Shown one piece after another: positions 9,935 through 17,969 of a stretch of 64,000 nucleotides of DNA. The position numbers and the translations under genes are program-made. This DNA is from Candidatus Mediterraneibacter merdipullorum (GTDB taxonomy: Bacteria > Bacillota > Clostridia > Lachnospirales > Lachnospiraceae). The notes under the pieces are model-generated. The model saw only the letters and a list, made by a program, of their open reading frames with translations, did not search any database and was not told where the DNA came from. The stretch's first letter is position 1; every line of letters starts with the position of its first letter. The stretch spans positions 1 through 64,000 of the forward strand of contig DXAL01000030.1 in assembly GCA_019117125.1 (NCBI GenBank), written 5' to 3'.

Positions 9935-10642
9935 TTATCGCTCTAAATCCTTGTGCTTCGGTGTTTTCTGCGGCGTTTGTTCCGCAGGTTTCGGCTCATA
10001 GGTCGCCCCATTTTTCTGCATACGCTCGGCAAACTCGCAGATGTGGTACAGATTGCTGCCGACTTCGGTGTGGTATTCATCAATAAAGCGGCAGGGATAC
10101 TCCCGTTTCTCTCCCCAAGAGGTCTTGACAATGACCTTTCCGCCGTCTGGGATACGGAACAGTTCTTTATATTGAGGGTCAATAAAGCGGATACCTTGTT
10201 CCGCTTTCTGGATATGCTTATCAAGCCATTCCTTCACATAACAATAGCAATAAAAATTATAGTCGCCTTTGGTGGGATTGCATCGAAGCAGAAAAGCGTG
10301 TTTCTCCATATCTACACGGAAACCGTACTCAGTACAATAGTTGCCCTTTATCGCACTTTCGGGAAAATGCCTTGCAAACGCACTCATATCATAGCGGTTA
10401 TGCAAAAGCCCTTTATCCTTCCGTAAAGCATTGATGACCGTATCAAGGTCTGCCTTAAATTCGTCAGATTTCCATTGGGGTCTGGTATCAAACCAAGTGG
10501 TGTAAAAGCCATAGCCCGTTGTGGCAAAGTCTCCACGCAGATGCCCGATAGTGCCTGTCTGCCCCTCAAGCTGCATACTTTGGGCATAGGTGTATTTCTG
10601 TTCTGTCGGGGTTAAAGGTCTTGTCTTTATTTCATTACTCAT
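9935..10642 (-). CDS. Conserved ICE protein of unknown function (235 aa)
   Basis: This 235-residue soluble protein begins MSNEIKTRPLTPTEQKYTYAQS and has several aromatic-rich segments (GYGFYTTWFDTRPQW, YNFYCYCYVKEWLDKH, SNLYHICEFAERM). I do not recognise a named domain. Proteins with this opening are common beside the large helicase in Tn1549-like elements, which supports it as a core element gene. Its ATG overlaps the stop of the upstream zinc-ribbon gene by eight bases, and the next gene begins 14 bases after its stop, so translation is likely coupled. The C-terminal tail is Pro/Lys-rich and probably disordered. Confidence 0.75.
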   Translation of the reverse strand: MSNEIKTRPLTPTEQKYTYAQSMQLEGQTGTIGHLRGDFATTGYGFYTTWFDTRPQWKSDEFKADLDTVINALRKDKGLLHNRYDMSAFARHFPESAIKGNYCTEYGFRVDMEKHAFLLRCNPTKGDYNFYCYCYVKEWLDKHIQKAEQGIRFIDPQYKELFRIPDGGKVIVKTSWGEKREYPCRFIDEYHTEVGSNLYHICEFAERMQKNGATYEPKPAEQTPQKTPKHKDLER

Positions 10643-10781
10643 TCGGCTGCTCCTTTCTTTCCTTTTTCTCCTTCTGCTCGTCTAAAATCTTGCGGATACA
10701 GACATCGCAGAAAATAACTGACCCGTCCTTATATCGGGGATAAGGACAGGTCGTGCAGTCATATTTTGATTTATCGCTCAC
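10635..10781 (-). CDS. Small putative zinc-ribbon protein
   Basis: This 48-residue protein contains CTTCPYP and CDVC, two CxxC pairs about 15 residues apart, consistent with a small zinc-binding ribbon. The tail after CIRKILDEQ is almost entirely Lys and Glu. The start is placed at a GTG that overlaps the last eleven bases of the upstream gene; there is no strong Shine-Dalgarno, so translation probably depends on coupling. A longer in-frame ATG start at 10853 is possible, but it would run deep inside the previous gene and adds an unrelated-looking N-terminus. Function is unknown; a small nucleic-acid-binding or chaperone role is only a guess. Confidence 0.6.
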   Translation of the reverse strand: MSDKSKYDCTTCPYPRYKDGSVIFCDVCIRKILDEQKEKKERKEQPNE

Positions 10782-11043
10782 GGTAATCACCGTTTTTCTG
10801 CTTCTGGGCAGGCTGATTATAGGGCATACGGCACTCTGACTGGTATCGTTCATTCAGCTTTTGCCGTGCAGCATCAAGCTCATTCGTGTAATAACCCCAG
10901 AAATAATTTGAGCCGCCCTTGCAGTACCAACACACATAAGGGTTGGGTGCGTTGGGATTGTGACCGATGACAAGCTCTGTACTCCCGATAGTACAGCTCT
11001 CGATGATTTCATAGTTCTGATTAGAGCGTTTTTCTTCGTCCAT
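10771..11043 (-). CDS. Conserved small ICE protein, function unknown
   Basis: This 90-residue protein begins MDEEKRSNQNYEIIESC and contains NPYVCWYCKGGSNYFWGYY, an aromatic-rich segment with one CxxC pair. I do not recognise the family. The ATG at 11043 has AGAGG seven bases upstream; an earlier in-frame ATG at 11067 would overlap the preceding gene and has no ribosome site. It is packed between the 100-residue gene (10-base gap) and the zinc-ribbon gene (eleven-base overlap), so these genes form one translational chain leading to the helicase. Confidence 0.68.
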   Translation of the reverse strand: MDEEKRSNQNYEIIESCTIGSTELVIGHNPNAPNPYVCWYCKGGSNYFWGYYTNELDAARQKLNERYQSECRMPYNQPAQKQKNGDYRER

Positions 11044-11053
11044 AAGCACCTCT

Positions 11054-11356
11054 CTATTCTTTGGCATAACGCCGATAAGCTTTCTCGCCCGTGGCTCTCA
11101 TTTTCTGAACAGGGCGGCTCCCTGCAAGCTCTGGATACCGTGCCTGCAGCTTGCGGCGTGTCCTGCTGACGCTCTCAAAGCTCGGCAGACCGAGATATTT
11201 GTGCTGCGTCATTATCTCCGCAAGCGGCATTGCCCCTGCATCCTTCAGACAGGCATTACAAAGTGCAAGATACAGCACCATATCGTCATTTCTGGCATCC
11301 TCATTCTTTTCCAGAACAGCCCTGACTTTCTTTTCAATGGTTTTAAGGTTTCTCAT
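11054..11356 (-). CDS. Conserved small ICE protein, helical, function unknown
   Basis: This 100-residue basic helical protein (MRNLKTIEKKVRAVLEKN...) contains SFESVSRTRRKLQARYPEL, which resembles a short DNA-binding helix pair seen in small phage and element proteins. No family name can be given. The start at 11356 is supported by GGAGGT five bases upstream, and the in-frame ATG four codons earlier would bury that site. It is the first gene after a hairpin that follows the adhesin and membrane-peptide genes, so it may begin the operon that leads to the helicase. Confidence 0.68.
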   Translation of the reverse strand: MRNLKTIEKKVRAVLEKNEDARNDDMVLYLALCNACLKDAGAMPLAEIMTQHKYLGLPSFESVSRTRRKLQARYPELAGSRPVQKMRATGEKAYRRYAKE

Positions 11357-11371
11357 TGTTACCTCCATAAA

Positions 11372-11399
11372 GGAAAGGGCGGCATCTTTCAGCCGCCCA
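11372..11399 (-). terminator. Hairpin after adhesin/membrane-peptide genes
   Basis: On the minus strand GGGCGGC pairs perfectly with GCCGCCC around an eight-base loop, followed by TTTCCTTT. The tract is interrupted, so termination may be partial, allowing read-through into the downstream small genes. Confidence 0.5.
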
Positions 11400-11405
11400 A
11401 ACCAC

Positions 11406-11498
11406 TTACTTATTCTTTCTGTTACGGATATTCAGCCATACCGCCGCACCCACAATGAACACGACAAGCACGATTGCGATAATAGTTTTAGCGTCCAT
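11406..11498 (-). CDS. 30-residue single-span membrane peptide
   Basis: This very short reading frame encodes MDAKTIIAIVLVVFIVGAAV followed by a basic tail with RNRKNK. It is a single hydrophobic helix with positive residues on the C-terminal side, the topology of a small N-out membrane peptide. It starts three bases after the stop of the adhesin gene, and the adhesin's stop region supplies an AGGAGG-type site (GGAGGAC) eight bases upstream. The tight spacing implies co-translation with the adhesin. It could help anchor, export or sortase-process the adhesin, or could act as a small transfer-complex subunit; neither can be shown from the sequence. Confidence 0.6.
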   Translation of the reverse strand: MDAKTIIAIVLVVFIVGAAVWLNIRNRKNK

Positions 11499-11501
11499 CA
11501 A

Positions 11502-14500
11502 TTAGTCCTCCTTTTTCTTCTTTCTGTTCTTATAGCCGACAAATCCGAGAACGCCCGCACCGACAACAGACAGAGCTGCAAGGCTTACCCATAAGCCCAG
11601 ATTGAAGTCATCGCCTGTTTTCGGGGTATCCCTGAACTCATTGTGCATCTGCACGATAGCCGTAGCGTCCACCTTGACCGTTGCCTGTTTATCGGCAGGC
11701 AGGATATATCCTGCGGAAGCCTTGTCGCTTACTTCGGATACGGTATAGTCGCCAATCCGCAAGCCCTCAATCACGATTTCTCCGTTCTTATCTGTCTTAA
11801 AGGTCTGGTCATAGTCCACGCCTGTCACACGGAAAGAGAAGCCCTCCACCTTACCGTCAGAGGAAGTCTTTACGATTTTAAGAGAGCCTTTCTGTGCTGC
11901 ATTGATAAATCCTACACCCGCCTTATTTTCCACGGTGTAGGTCTTGCCGTTCTCCTCAACGGATACGGAATACACATTTTCATCAAGCACAAAGCCTGTC
12001 GGAGCTTTGGTTTCCTTTACCAGATATTTGCCGTAGCGGAGTTCACTCATCTGGTAAACGCCGCCGTCAAGTTCTTTCATTTCGCCAAGCAGCGTATCGT
12101 CTTTATCCAGTTTCCCATCGCCATTAGTATCGGAGTAAACCTCAAATACCGCACCAGACAGCTTGTTGTCGGGATAATCCTCATCAACCTTTGTCAAAGC
12201 GATATTGCCCTTAATGAAGTAGTTGACAAGTTCGATTTCCACAACTTCGTCCACCTTGCCGATTGTCACGGCGATTTCTTCCTCGGAGAGTACATATCCC
12301 TTCGGGCTTTCGATTTCACGGATTATCCAAGTTCCATACGGCACTTTGGCAAAAGAAAAACTACCATCATCTTTTGATGTGGTAGCTGCAATCGCATTTT
12401 CCTTTGTAAACTCGGTAGTTCCTGTCGTAAAGATACCGATAACTGCACCTCCCAGAGCCTTTCCGTCCTCATCAGATTTCTTACCGCTTACAGAGCCGTA
12501 AATAATGTCATTTGTGATAGCTTCGCCCTCATTGGCTGTGATGCGGACAGTTTCGGCATCCTGTTCTGCGTATTCAAAAGTAACAGGGTATTTTGCATCG
12601 CTGACAATATATGCGGAGTTGGTCGAGATTTCCTGCACATAATAGCTGCCCATCGGCAGGTCGCTGATAGCTTTCCCGTGACCGCTTTCATCAAGGGAAA
12701 TGACCTCAATCAGACCGTCCGCAGGAATGGTCTTTCCATCTGCGGCTGTGAGTTCCTCCGCCGCATACAAGCCAAAGGTCACATCAAAGATTTCTCCATT
12801 CTTGCCAATGCCGTAGGCTTCATCAATGGCAAGGCTCTTGATGAGGTCGATTTCAACACGCTGTCTTTCATTATAGAAAGAAGTAGCCGTTTCCGTTACA
12901 TCAACATTCTGTCCTGCATACACAAGCTCAACAGAACGGACTTCCTCATTCAGCACCATTCCATACGGAGCTGTGATTTCCTTAACCTCATATTTTCCGA
13001 GATACAGTTCTTTGGATTTTACTGTACCGTCTTTTCCTGTCGTAACGGTATCTACAACCTCGCCCTTGTTTGCTCTGACCGTCCCGTCCAGAGTGACAAT
13101 ATCCTCGGCTGCGGTAATTTCATAGACTGCACCCTCAAGACCGCTGACAGAGAAAATCGGCTGATACAATCCCTTATCGCCTGCAACGGAGCTGAATACC
13201 TCGCCAGACTTTTCTACGGTAATTGTGCCTTTCTGTGCCATATTGGAACGTACTACCTCAATAACGGTAATGCCGCTTTCTTCCTCGGAATTTTCCTGCA
13301 CCACATCAAAATAAACAGGCTCGGAATTTAAGACATACCCATACGGGGCTTGTACTTCCACAAGGGAATAGCCTTTGCCGTATTCCAATGTCTGCGGTGT
13401 GATAAGGTCGCCGTCTGCCGTAGTATAGAAGGTGTCAATGGTCGTCACTTCGGGATAAGTGAAAGTCATAGTCACAAGATTTCCATTCGGGTCGTAAATC
13501 TGGAAGCCTGCACCTGCATACGGGATTGTATTGCCTGTTTCTGCATCTTTCTTTACGATTTTGATATAGCTCTCAAAGTTAGCGTTGTTGATAAGGTAAC
13601 GGTAGGTCTGACCGTCCTTGCTGATAAACACATCAAAGTCTTTCATCAGTTCACGCCCCTCCCAACCAGAGGTCTGGCGGACGGTATAAATGCCATACGG
13701 CATATCCTTTGTCTGGGCAAAACCGTTCTCGTCACATGTCAGCACATCACGCTCGGTTTCCTTTGCATTTTCATAGCTGCCTGCAGATTTGAGGAACACT
13801 TCAAATACCGCACCTTCTTCGGGTGTTTCAATCTGGGTTTCCCCGTTATCCGTATGCTTGATGAGTGCGATATTGCCTTTGATGACCTGTTCATTCACAT
13901 CGTTTGCGGTACTGTTCAGCTCTACCGTGTATAGCTCTGGTTCTGCACCTACCTTGTGGATTGCGGTATCCAGAAGATACCCCTCGGACGGGCTGATTTC
14001 ACGGACAGTCCAATCATTATCACAGATATAATACTTGGTCGTAAACTGACCGTTTTCATCAGTCGTGTAGGTGTCAATCAGTTCCTCACCTTTATAGATG
14101 CCGTAAACCGCACCTGCAAGGGAAGCATTGCCCTGCGGAGAACCTGTTTCTGCATCGGTCTTTGTCACAGTCACTTGGAATTTCTTCAACACATTGTCGA
14201 AGCTGCGTTTTGTGACCTTGTTCCATTCAATCGGAGCTGTCTGGGAAGCAGGAACGACATAGCGGACTGCGGTATCCACTTCCTCAACCACATACGGGGT
14301 ATCGCCACTGATAAGGACATTTTCAAACTTAGCCAGACCGTTTTTATCAGTCACGGCATACTCGTCAACAGGCAAGCCGCTTAAAGATGTGCCGTAAAGG
14401 TGGAATTTCATTTCCTCCACCAGATTGTCCTCGGAAGTCTTGACGATTTCCAAACTGCCACGCTTCAAAGTGTTGCTGAAGGTCACAGTAGAGGTTTTTC

Positions 14501-15644
14501 CTCCGATAAGGGTTACGGTCTGGGTTTTTTGCGGCTCATAACGGTCAATAGACTGTTCTGTGACCGTATAAGTGCCAGGGAATAATCCCTCCACGGAGAC
14601 AGAGCCATCCTTTCCTGTCTTAACTGTTTTATTGAAGTTATCACCTTTGATTGTAAAAGAGATGCCCTCCACAACTCCATCCTCAGAAGTCTTTTTGAGG
14701 GCAATCGTGCCTGTCGGCGTTTCGATATTGATATATGCAGACACGGTATCAGCATTTTCCACACCTGTTACCAAGTCCTGCAAGTTTGGGTCGCCATAGG
14801 CAATGAGCTTTGCACTGCTGCTGACCGTCGGCACATTGTTCCTCTTTGCCGTAATGCGGGTAGAACCGCTGATAGCTACGGTAGAGCTGATTGTCAATTT
14901 ATTTCCAGACTTCGATACACTCACATTGCTGTCAGAGCTTGAAAAGCTGTAATCAGAAAGGATGCCGTTGCTGTCTGTCAATGTGATGCTGTACTTTCCG
15001 TCCTTGTAGGCAAGCTCCTTTGTGATGTCATTCTTACCGCCCGACATAAAGCTCGGAATGGTGTTATGCTCACGCAGCATTGCAACAATCTGGTCATACA
15101 CTGCCCTTGCTCCGCTGTTGGCATAATTTGAACCGAAGTGCAGGCTGTAAACGGTGGTGCTTGTCTGGTTATATGAACCTGTGGCTTCACGGCAGCCTGT
15201 GACAAACTCCCATACGAGGGTCTGCGTGGCAAGCCATTTTTCATCATCACTTCCTGACAGATTATTTCGGTTGCCCTGATACCCATAGAGCAGGGCAAGC
15301 CCAACCGCCTTTTTCTGGTTGGCTGAAAGGGCGTTCCAAGTATCAGAGGAAGCCTTTTTCAAGGTGTTTCCTGTTTTCAGCGGTACTCCCGGCTGAATAC
15401 AAAACGCATTCTCACCGTCCACAAACATACGGTACTTATAATTTCCCGTTCCGCCTGCGGTATAGCCGCCGATATTCGCACTGGAATTGTACCTCATCGC
15501 ATTACCGTTGCTGTCATAGGTGTGGGAAAAGGAAATCGTCCCGATGTCACCCGCAGCAAACGCCGTCGCAGGCATTATGGATAATGCCGTGACCGCAGCC
15601 ATTACAAAAGCCGCAGCCTTTTTGAACAATTTAGGGATTTTCAT
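11502..15644 (-). CDS. Thioester-domain, multi-Cna-B surface adhesin (SpaA/pilin-like)
   Basis: This 1380-residue secreted wall protein begins with a signal peptide (basic MKIPKLFKK, hydrophobic core, likely cut after TAFA). A thioester domain follows: the Cys in AFCIQPG and the Gln in LATQTLVWEF are positioned as in TQXA/thioester adhesins that bond covalently to host or cell-surface targets. About nine to ten Cna-B/SpaA-like beta-sandwich repeats follow, recognisable by recurring 'G..F.l' starts and 'YxVxExxAPxGYxL' endings. The C-terminus has the sortase signal TPKTGDD, a hydrophobic span and a KNRKKKKED tail. AGGAGG precedes the ATG. No sortase gene is visible in the window. In conjugative elements such proteins probably help donor-recipient contact or host attachment (inference). 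Confidence 0.92.
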   Translation of the reverse strand: MKIPKLFKKAAAFVMAAVTALSIMPATAFAAGDIGTISFSHTYDSNGNAMRYNSSANIGGYTAGGTGNYKYRMFVDGENAFCIQPGVPLKTGNTLKKASSDTWNALSANQKKAVGLALLYGYQGNRNNLSGSDDEKWLATQTLVWEFVTGCREATGSYNQTSTTVYSLHFGSNYANSGARAVYDQIVAMLREHNTIPSFMSGGKNDITKELAYKDGKYSITLTDSNGILSDYSFSSSDSNVSVSKSGNKLTISSTVAISGSTRITAKRNNVPTVSSSAKLIAYGDPNLQDLVTGVENADTVSAYINIETPTGTIALKKTSEDGVVEGISFTIKGDNFNKTVKTGKDGSVSVEGLFPGTYTVTEQSIDRYEPQKTQTVTLIGGKTSTVTFSNTLKRGSLEIVKTSEDNLVEEMKFHLYGTSLSGLPVDEYAVTDKNGLAKFENVLISGDTPYVVEEVDTAVRYVVPASQTAPIEWNKVTKRSFDNVLKKFQVTVTKTDAETGSPQGNASLAGAVYGIYKGEELIDTYTTDENGQFTTKYYICDNDWTVREISPSEGYLLDTAIHKVGAEPELYTVELNSTANDVNEQVIKGNIALIKHTDNGETQIETPEEGAVFEVFLKSAGSYENAKETERDVLTCDENGFAQTKDMPYGIYTVRQTSGWEGRELMKDFDVFISKDGQTYRYLINNANFESYIKIVKKDAETGNTIPYAGAGFQIYDPNGNLVTMTFTYPEVTTIDTFYTTADGDLITPQTLEYGKGYSLVEVQAPYGYVLNSEPVYFDVVQENSEEESGITVIEVVRSNMAQKGTITVEKSGEVFSSVAGDKGLYQPIFSVSGLEGAVYEITAAEDIVTLDGTVRANKGEVVDTVTTGKDGTVKSKELYLGKYEVKEITAPYGMVLNEEVRSVELVYAGQNVDVTETATSFYNERQRVEIDLIKSLAIDEAYGIGKNGEIFDVTFGLYAAEELTAADGKTIPADGLIEVISLDESGHGKAISDLPMGSYYVQEISTNSAYIVSDAKYPVTFEYAEQDAETVRITANEGEAITNDIIYGSVSGKKSDEDGKALGGAVIGIFTTGTTEFTKENAIAATTSKDDGSFSFAKVPYGTWIIREIESPKGYVLSEEEIAVTIGKVDEVVEIELVNYFIKGNIALTKVDEDYPDNKLSGAVFEVYSDTNGDGKLDKDDTLLGEMKELDGGVYQMSELRYGKYLVKETKAPTGFVLDENVYSVSVEENGKTYTVENKAGVGFINAAQKGSLKIVKTSSDGKVEGFSFRVTGVDYDQTFKTDKNGEIVIEGLRIGDYTVSEVSDKASAGYILPADKQATVKVDATAIVQMHNEFRDTPKTGDDFNLGLWVSLAALSVVGAGVLGFVGYKNRKKKKED

Positions 15645-15688
15645 AGTTACCTCCTGTAATTTGGATTGAATATTTTGCCTTACTGACC

Positions 15689-15717
15689 GAAAAAAGCTGC
15701 CCGTTATGGACAGCCTA
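15689..15717 (-). terminator. Terminator between parB and the adhesin gene
   Basis: On the minus strand GGCTGTCC and GGGCAGC form a stem with an ATAAC-type loop, followed by TTTTTTC. It lies after the parB stop and about 45 bases before the adhesin start, so the adhesin must have a promoter very close by or be expressed by read-through. The rest of the 189-base gap (15718-15833) is G-rich and contains copies of a TGGCTAT motif but no gene. Confidence 0.6.
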
Positions 15718-15833
15718 AAGTATTTCTTTTCTCGGATAGTTACTGGCAGTAGTTAGGGGGTGAGGTGTGGAGAGGGGGAAGCCAAAATAATGGCTATCCA
15801 CTCAAATGGGCAGACCTCGCCCTCGATGTGTGG

Positions 15834-16769
15834 CTATCTCTCGTGAGCCTTGTTCCGCTGCAAGTGTCGGTTATAAAACTCTAACGCCTTGACAACAAAA
15901 TCCGTTTCCTGCCCTCTGGGAACAGTCTTGGGAATGAGCTTGGTTATCCTCTCGTCACGGAAAGCGGGTTTTTCCTTCTGATTGGGCTTTTCTTCCTCCA
16001 TAATGGACTGGATAACCTCGGAAGTGAGCTTACCGTCTTGGTTATACTTCTTCATTTTGATAGCCTGTGCCAATGACGGGGTAGCATCGTTGTACTCCAT
16101 TGCTTCAAGCAGGGTGTATTGCTGTTCCTCGGTCAGATAGGAAATTTCAACCGCAGGACGGAATGCAATCTGCCTTTCATCTACCATTTGCAGGATTTCG
16201 GGTACAAGCTCCGTTAGACGGATATACCTCTGAATTTGATTGCGGCTTTCTCCAACCTTTTCGGCAAGTTCAGCATCACTCCTCAACTTTGTCCCCATTG
16301 GGGACGAAGTTAAATCACTTCTTTCACCTTGTCGTTTCATAGCTTCCAACCGCATTTTATACGCAAAGGCTTTTTCACTTGGTAGAATAACGGAGCGTTG
16401 GAGATTACTTTCCACCATAACAATAATGGCTTCATCACGGGTAAGCTCTTTGACCTCGCATTTCAGCGTTTCAAGTCCTGCAAGTTCACAAGCCTTTTTT
16501 CGCCTGTGACCACTGATAAGTTCATACCGTCCGTCCTCTTTTAAGCGAACTGTCGCAGGGGTCATTACACCGTTTCGCTTGATACTCTCAACAAGTTGTT
16601 CCATATCTTCGTCCATCAAAACCTTGAACGGGTGGTCTGGAAACTCGTCAATCTCCGATATGGGAATATCCCGTATCTTGCTTAGCTTTGCTTCCTCACG
16701 GCTTTCGTCCGTCTGAAAAAGGTCATCGTATGCGGTCAGCTCGATTTTGGTTTCTCTGCTTCTCGCCAA
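15834..16769 (-). CDS. parB: ParB/Spo0J-family partition protein
   Basis: This 311-residue protein is the DNA-binding CTPase partner of ParA. It has the ParB N-terminal domain with the GHRR motif (ELISGHRRKKACELAG), the following VESNLQR segment, and a central helix-turn-helix (AELAEKVGESRNQIQRYIRL). The start is a TTG with AGGAGG nine bases upstream, inside the end of parA; the genes overlap by 47 bases, so translation is coupled. In ICEs, ParAB is thought to stabilise the excised circular form. The C-terminal dimer region is short and Lys/Glu-rich. Confidence 0.9.
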   Translation of the reverse strand: MARSRETKIELTAYDDLFQTDESREEAKLSKIRDIPISEIDEFPDHPFKVLMDEDMEQLVESIKRNGVMTPATVRLKEDGRYELISGHRRKKACELAGLETLKCEVKELTRDEAIIVMVESNLQRSVILPSEKAFAYKMRLEAMKRQGERSDLTSSPMGTKLRSDAELAEKVGESRNQIQRYIRLTELVPEILQMVDERQIAFRPAVEISYLTEEQQYTLLEAMEYNDATPSLAQAIKMKKYNQDGKLTSEVIQSIMEEEKPNQKEKPAFRDERITKLIPKTVPRGQETDFVVKALEFYNRHLQRNKAHER

Positions 16770-17550
16770 TCTCTGCCACCTCCTTTCCTAACTGCTCATA
16801 GGCTGCGGCAACCTTGCCGCTTTTGTCGTAAGCAAAAATACTTTTGCCTTCTGCGGTAGCTTCCACCGCACGGATAGAATGAGGTATCTCGGTATCAAAT
16901 ACCTTGATTTTCTTACCGTATGCACTTTTGACCGTTGCCGTAATTTCCTTAGAAATGTTGGTACGGGGCATTACCATAGTCATTAAGATACCGTCTATCC
17001 GCAGCTTTGGGTTGATTTGCCGCTTGACCATTGATACGGAGCGAAGCAAAAGCTCCAGACCTTTAGCCGAGAGATAGTGGGGCTGTGTCGGGATAATCAC
17101 GCTGTCAGCCGCCGCCAGAGCATTGATGGTTATCATGCCTAAGCTCGGCATACAATCAATAAGCACATAGTCGTAATTCTTTTTAACCTCATTGACATAG
17201 GTTTTCAGTACACGCTCACGGCTCATTGCATTGATTAGCCTTACCTCAAAGCCCGACAGCTCAATGTTTGACGGAAGCAGGTCAACGCCCTCTCTGTGAT
17301 GGATAATACCCTGTGAAGCATCAAGCGTTTTATCGTCTATGATGTTCTGCATCACAGTAGAGAGCGTTATGGGAATATCGTCTGGTCTGTTATAACCCAG
17401 AGCCATCGTGAGATTTGCCTGTGCATCGGCATCAATCAGCAGGACTTTTTTACCCTGTTGCACCAGACTTACGCCCAGATTGACCGCTGTGGTTGTTTTT
17501 CCGACACCGCCTTTCTGGTTAGTCAGAGCAATCACTTTGCAATTTGACAT
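16723..17550 (-). CDS. parA: ParA-family partition ATPase
   Basis: This 275-residue deviant Walker ATPase has KGGVGKTTTAVNLG at its start, the DADAQAN motif and the DCMPSLGMITINAL segment typical of ParA/Soj proteins. It lacks an N-terminal DNA-binding domain, so it is of the short (type Ib or chromosomal Soj-like) kind. It overlaps parB. An imperfect palindrome, a candidate operator or partition site, lies 27-49 bases before the start. It is expected to segregate the circular ICE intermediate. Confidence 0.93.
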   Translation of the reverse strand: MSNCKVIALTNQKGGVGKTTTAVNLGVSLVQQGKKVLLIDADAQANLTMALGYNRPDDIPITLSTVMQNIIDDKTLDASQGIIHHREGVDLLPSNIELSGFEVRLINAMSRERVLKTYVNEVKKNYDYVLIDCMPSLGMITINALAAADSVIIPTQPHYLSAKGLELLLRSVSMVKRQINPKLRIDGILMTMVMPRTNISKEITATVKSAYGKKIKVFDTEIPHSIRAVEATAEGKSIFAYDKSGKVAAAYEQLGKEVAEIGEKQRNQNRADRIR

Positions 17551-17576
17551 AGATGCGTCCTCCTTTCACATAGATT

Positions 17577-17599
17577 TAGCCACTTTGTCAAGGTGGCTA
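17577..17599. promoter_or_regulatory. 23-base inverted repeat upstream of parA
   Basis: The arms TAGCCAC and GTGGCTA surround a centre TTTGTCAAG that is itself nearly symmetric; only two symmetric pairs break the palindrome. Its place immediately upstream of parA fits a partition (parS-like) site or an autoregulatory operator. Partial copies of the half-site GTGGCTA recur near 15828 and 17818. Confidence 0.5.
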
Positions 17600-17621
17600 T
17601 GTAAACAGTACCAGAGAACGC

Positions 17622-17665
17622 AAAAAAGCCGCCTACTCTTAAAATCAATAAGAATAAGCGGCTTT
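17622..17665 (-). terminator. Terminator after the 59-residue ICE gene
   Basis: A long stem on the minus strand begins AAAGCCGCTTATTCTTA, closes with TAAGAGTAGGCGGCTTT and runs into a T tract. It ends the transcript of the small gene at 17676-17855 and separates it from parA. Confidence 0.75.
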
Positions 17666-17675
17666 GAAATTTGCC

Positions 17676-17855
17676 TTAGACATATTCAATTTTCATTCTC
17701 TTGGTCGGTGCATTTATGACCTTAAAAACAAGCTCGTCAACACAATCCGTATATCTGCCTTGCTGAATGAGCTGATTTTTTAACTCTACAAGGCTATGTA
17801 TTAAAAGTTTTCTTTCGTGGCTATCCAAATACAGATGATTAAATTTCTCTCTCAT
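17676..17855 (-). CDS. Small conserved ICE-end protein
   Basis: This 59-residue protein (MREKFNHLYLDSHERKLLIH...) is charged and helical, and ends NAPTKRMKIEYV. I recall near-identical proteins at the end of related elements in gut Clostridia, but know no function. The ATG at 17855 has GGAGG seven bases upstream. It has its own promoter (TTGTCC, 17 bases, TATAAT) and its own terminator, so it is a one-gene unit between the rlmD junction and parAB. Its place next to the attachment site suggests a role in element regulation or excision, which is inference. Confidence 0.72.
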   Translation of the reverse strand: MREKFNHLYLDSHERKLLIHSLVELKNQLIQQGRYTDCVDELVFKVINAPTKRMKIEYV

Positions 17856-17881
17856 AAGCACACCTCCACTTCTTTAGCTTC

Positions 17882-17910
17882 ATTATATTGGAAAGCAGGG
17901 GAAAGGACAA
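17882..17910 (-). promoter_or_regulatory. Promoter of the 59-residue ICE gene
   Basis: On the minus strand TTGTCC (17905-17910) and TATAAT (17882-17887) are separated by exactly 17 bases, about 30 bases before the ATG. Confidence 0.65.
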
Positions 17911-17923
17911 ATCTGCAAAAAGG

Positions 17924-17960
17924 GACAAAAATAAGCGTACCACTATTTCTAATGATACGC
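17924..17960 (-). terminator. ICE-supplied terminator of rlmD
   Basis: On the minus strand GCGTATCATT pairs with AGTGGTACGC (with G-U pairs) and is followed by TTATTTTTG. It lies just after the rlmD stop, within element DNA, so the ICE provides both the new 3' coding end and the terminator of the host gene. Confidence 0.6.
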
Positions 17961-17969
17961 CTATCCTCA

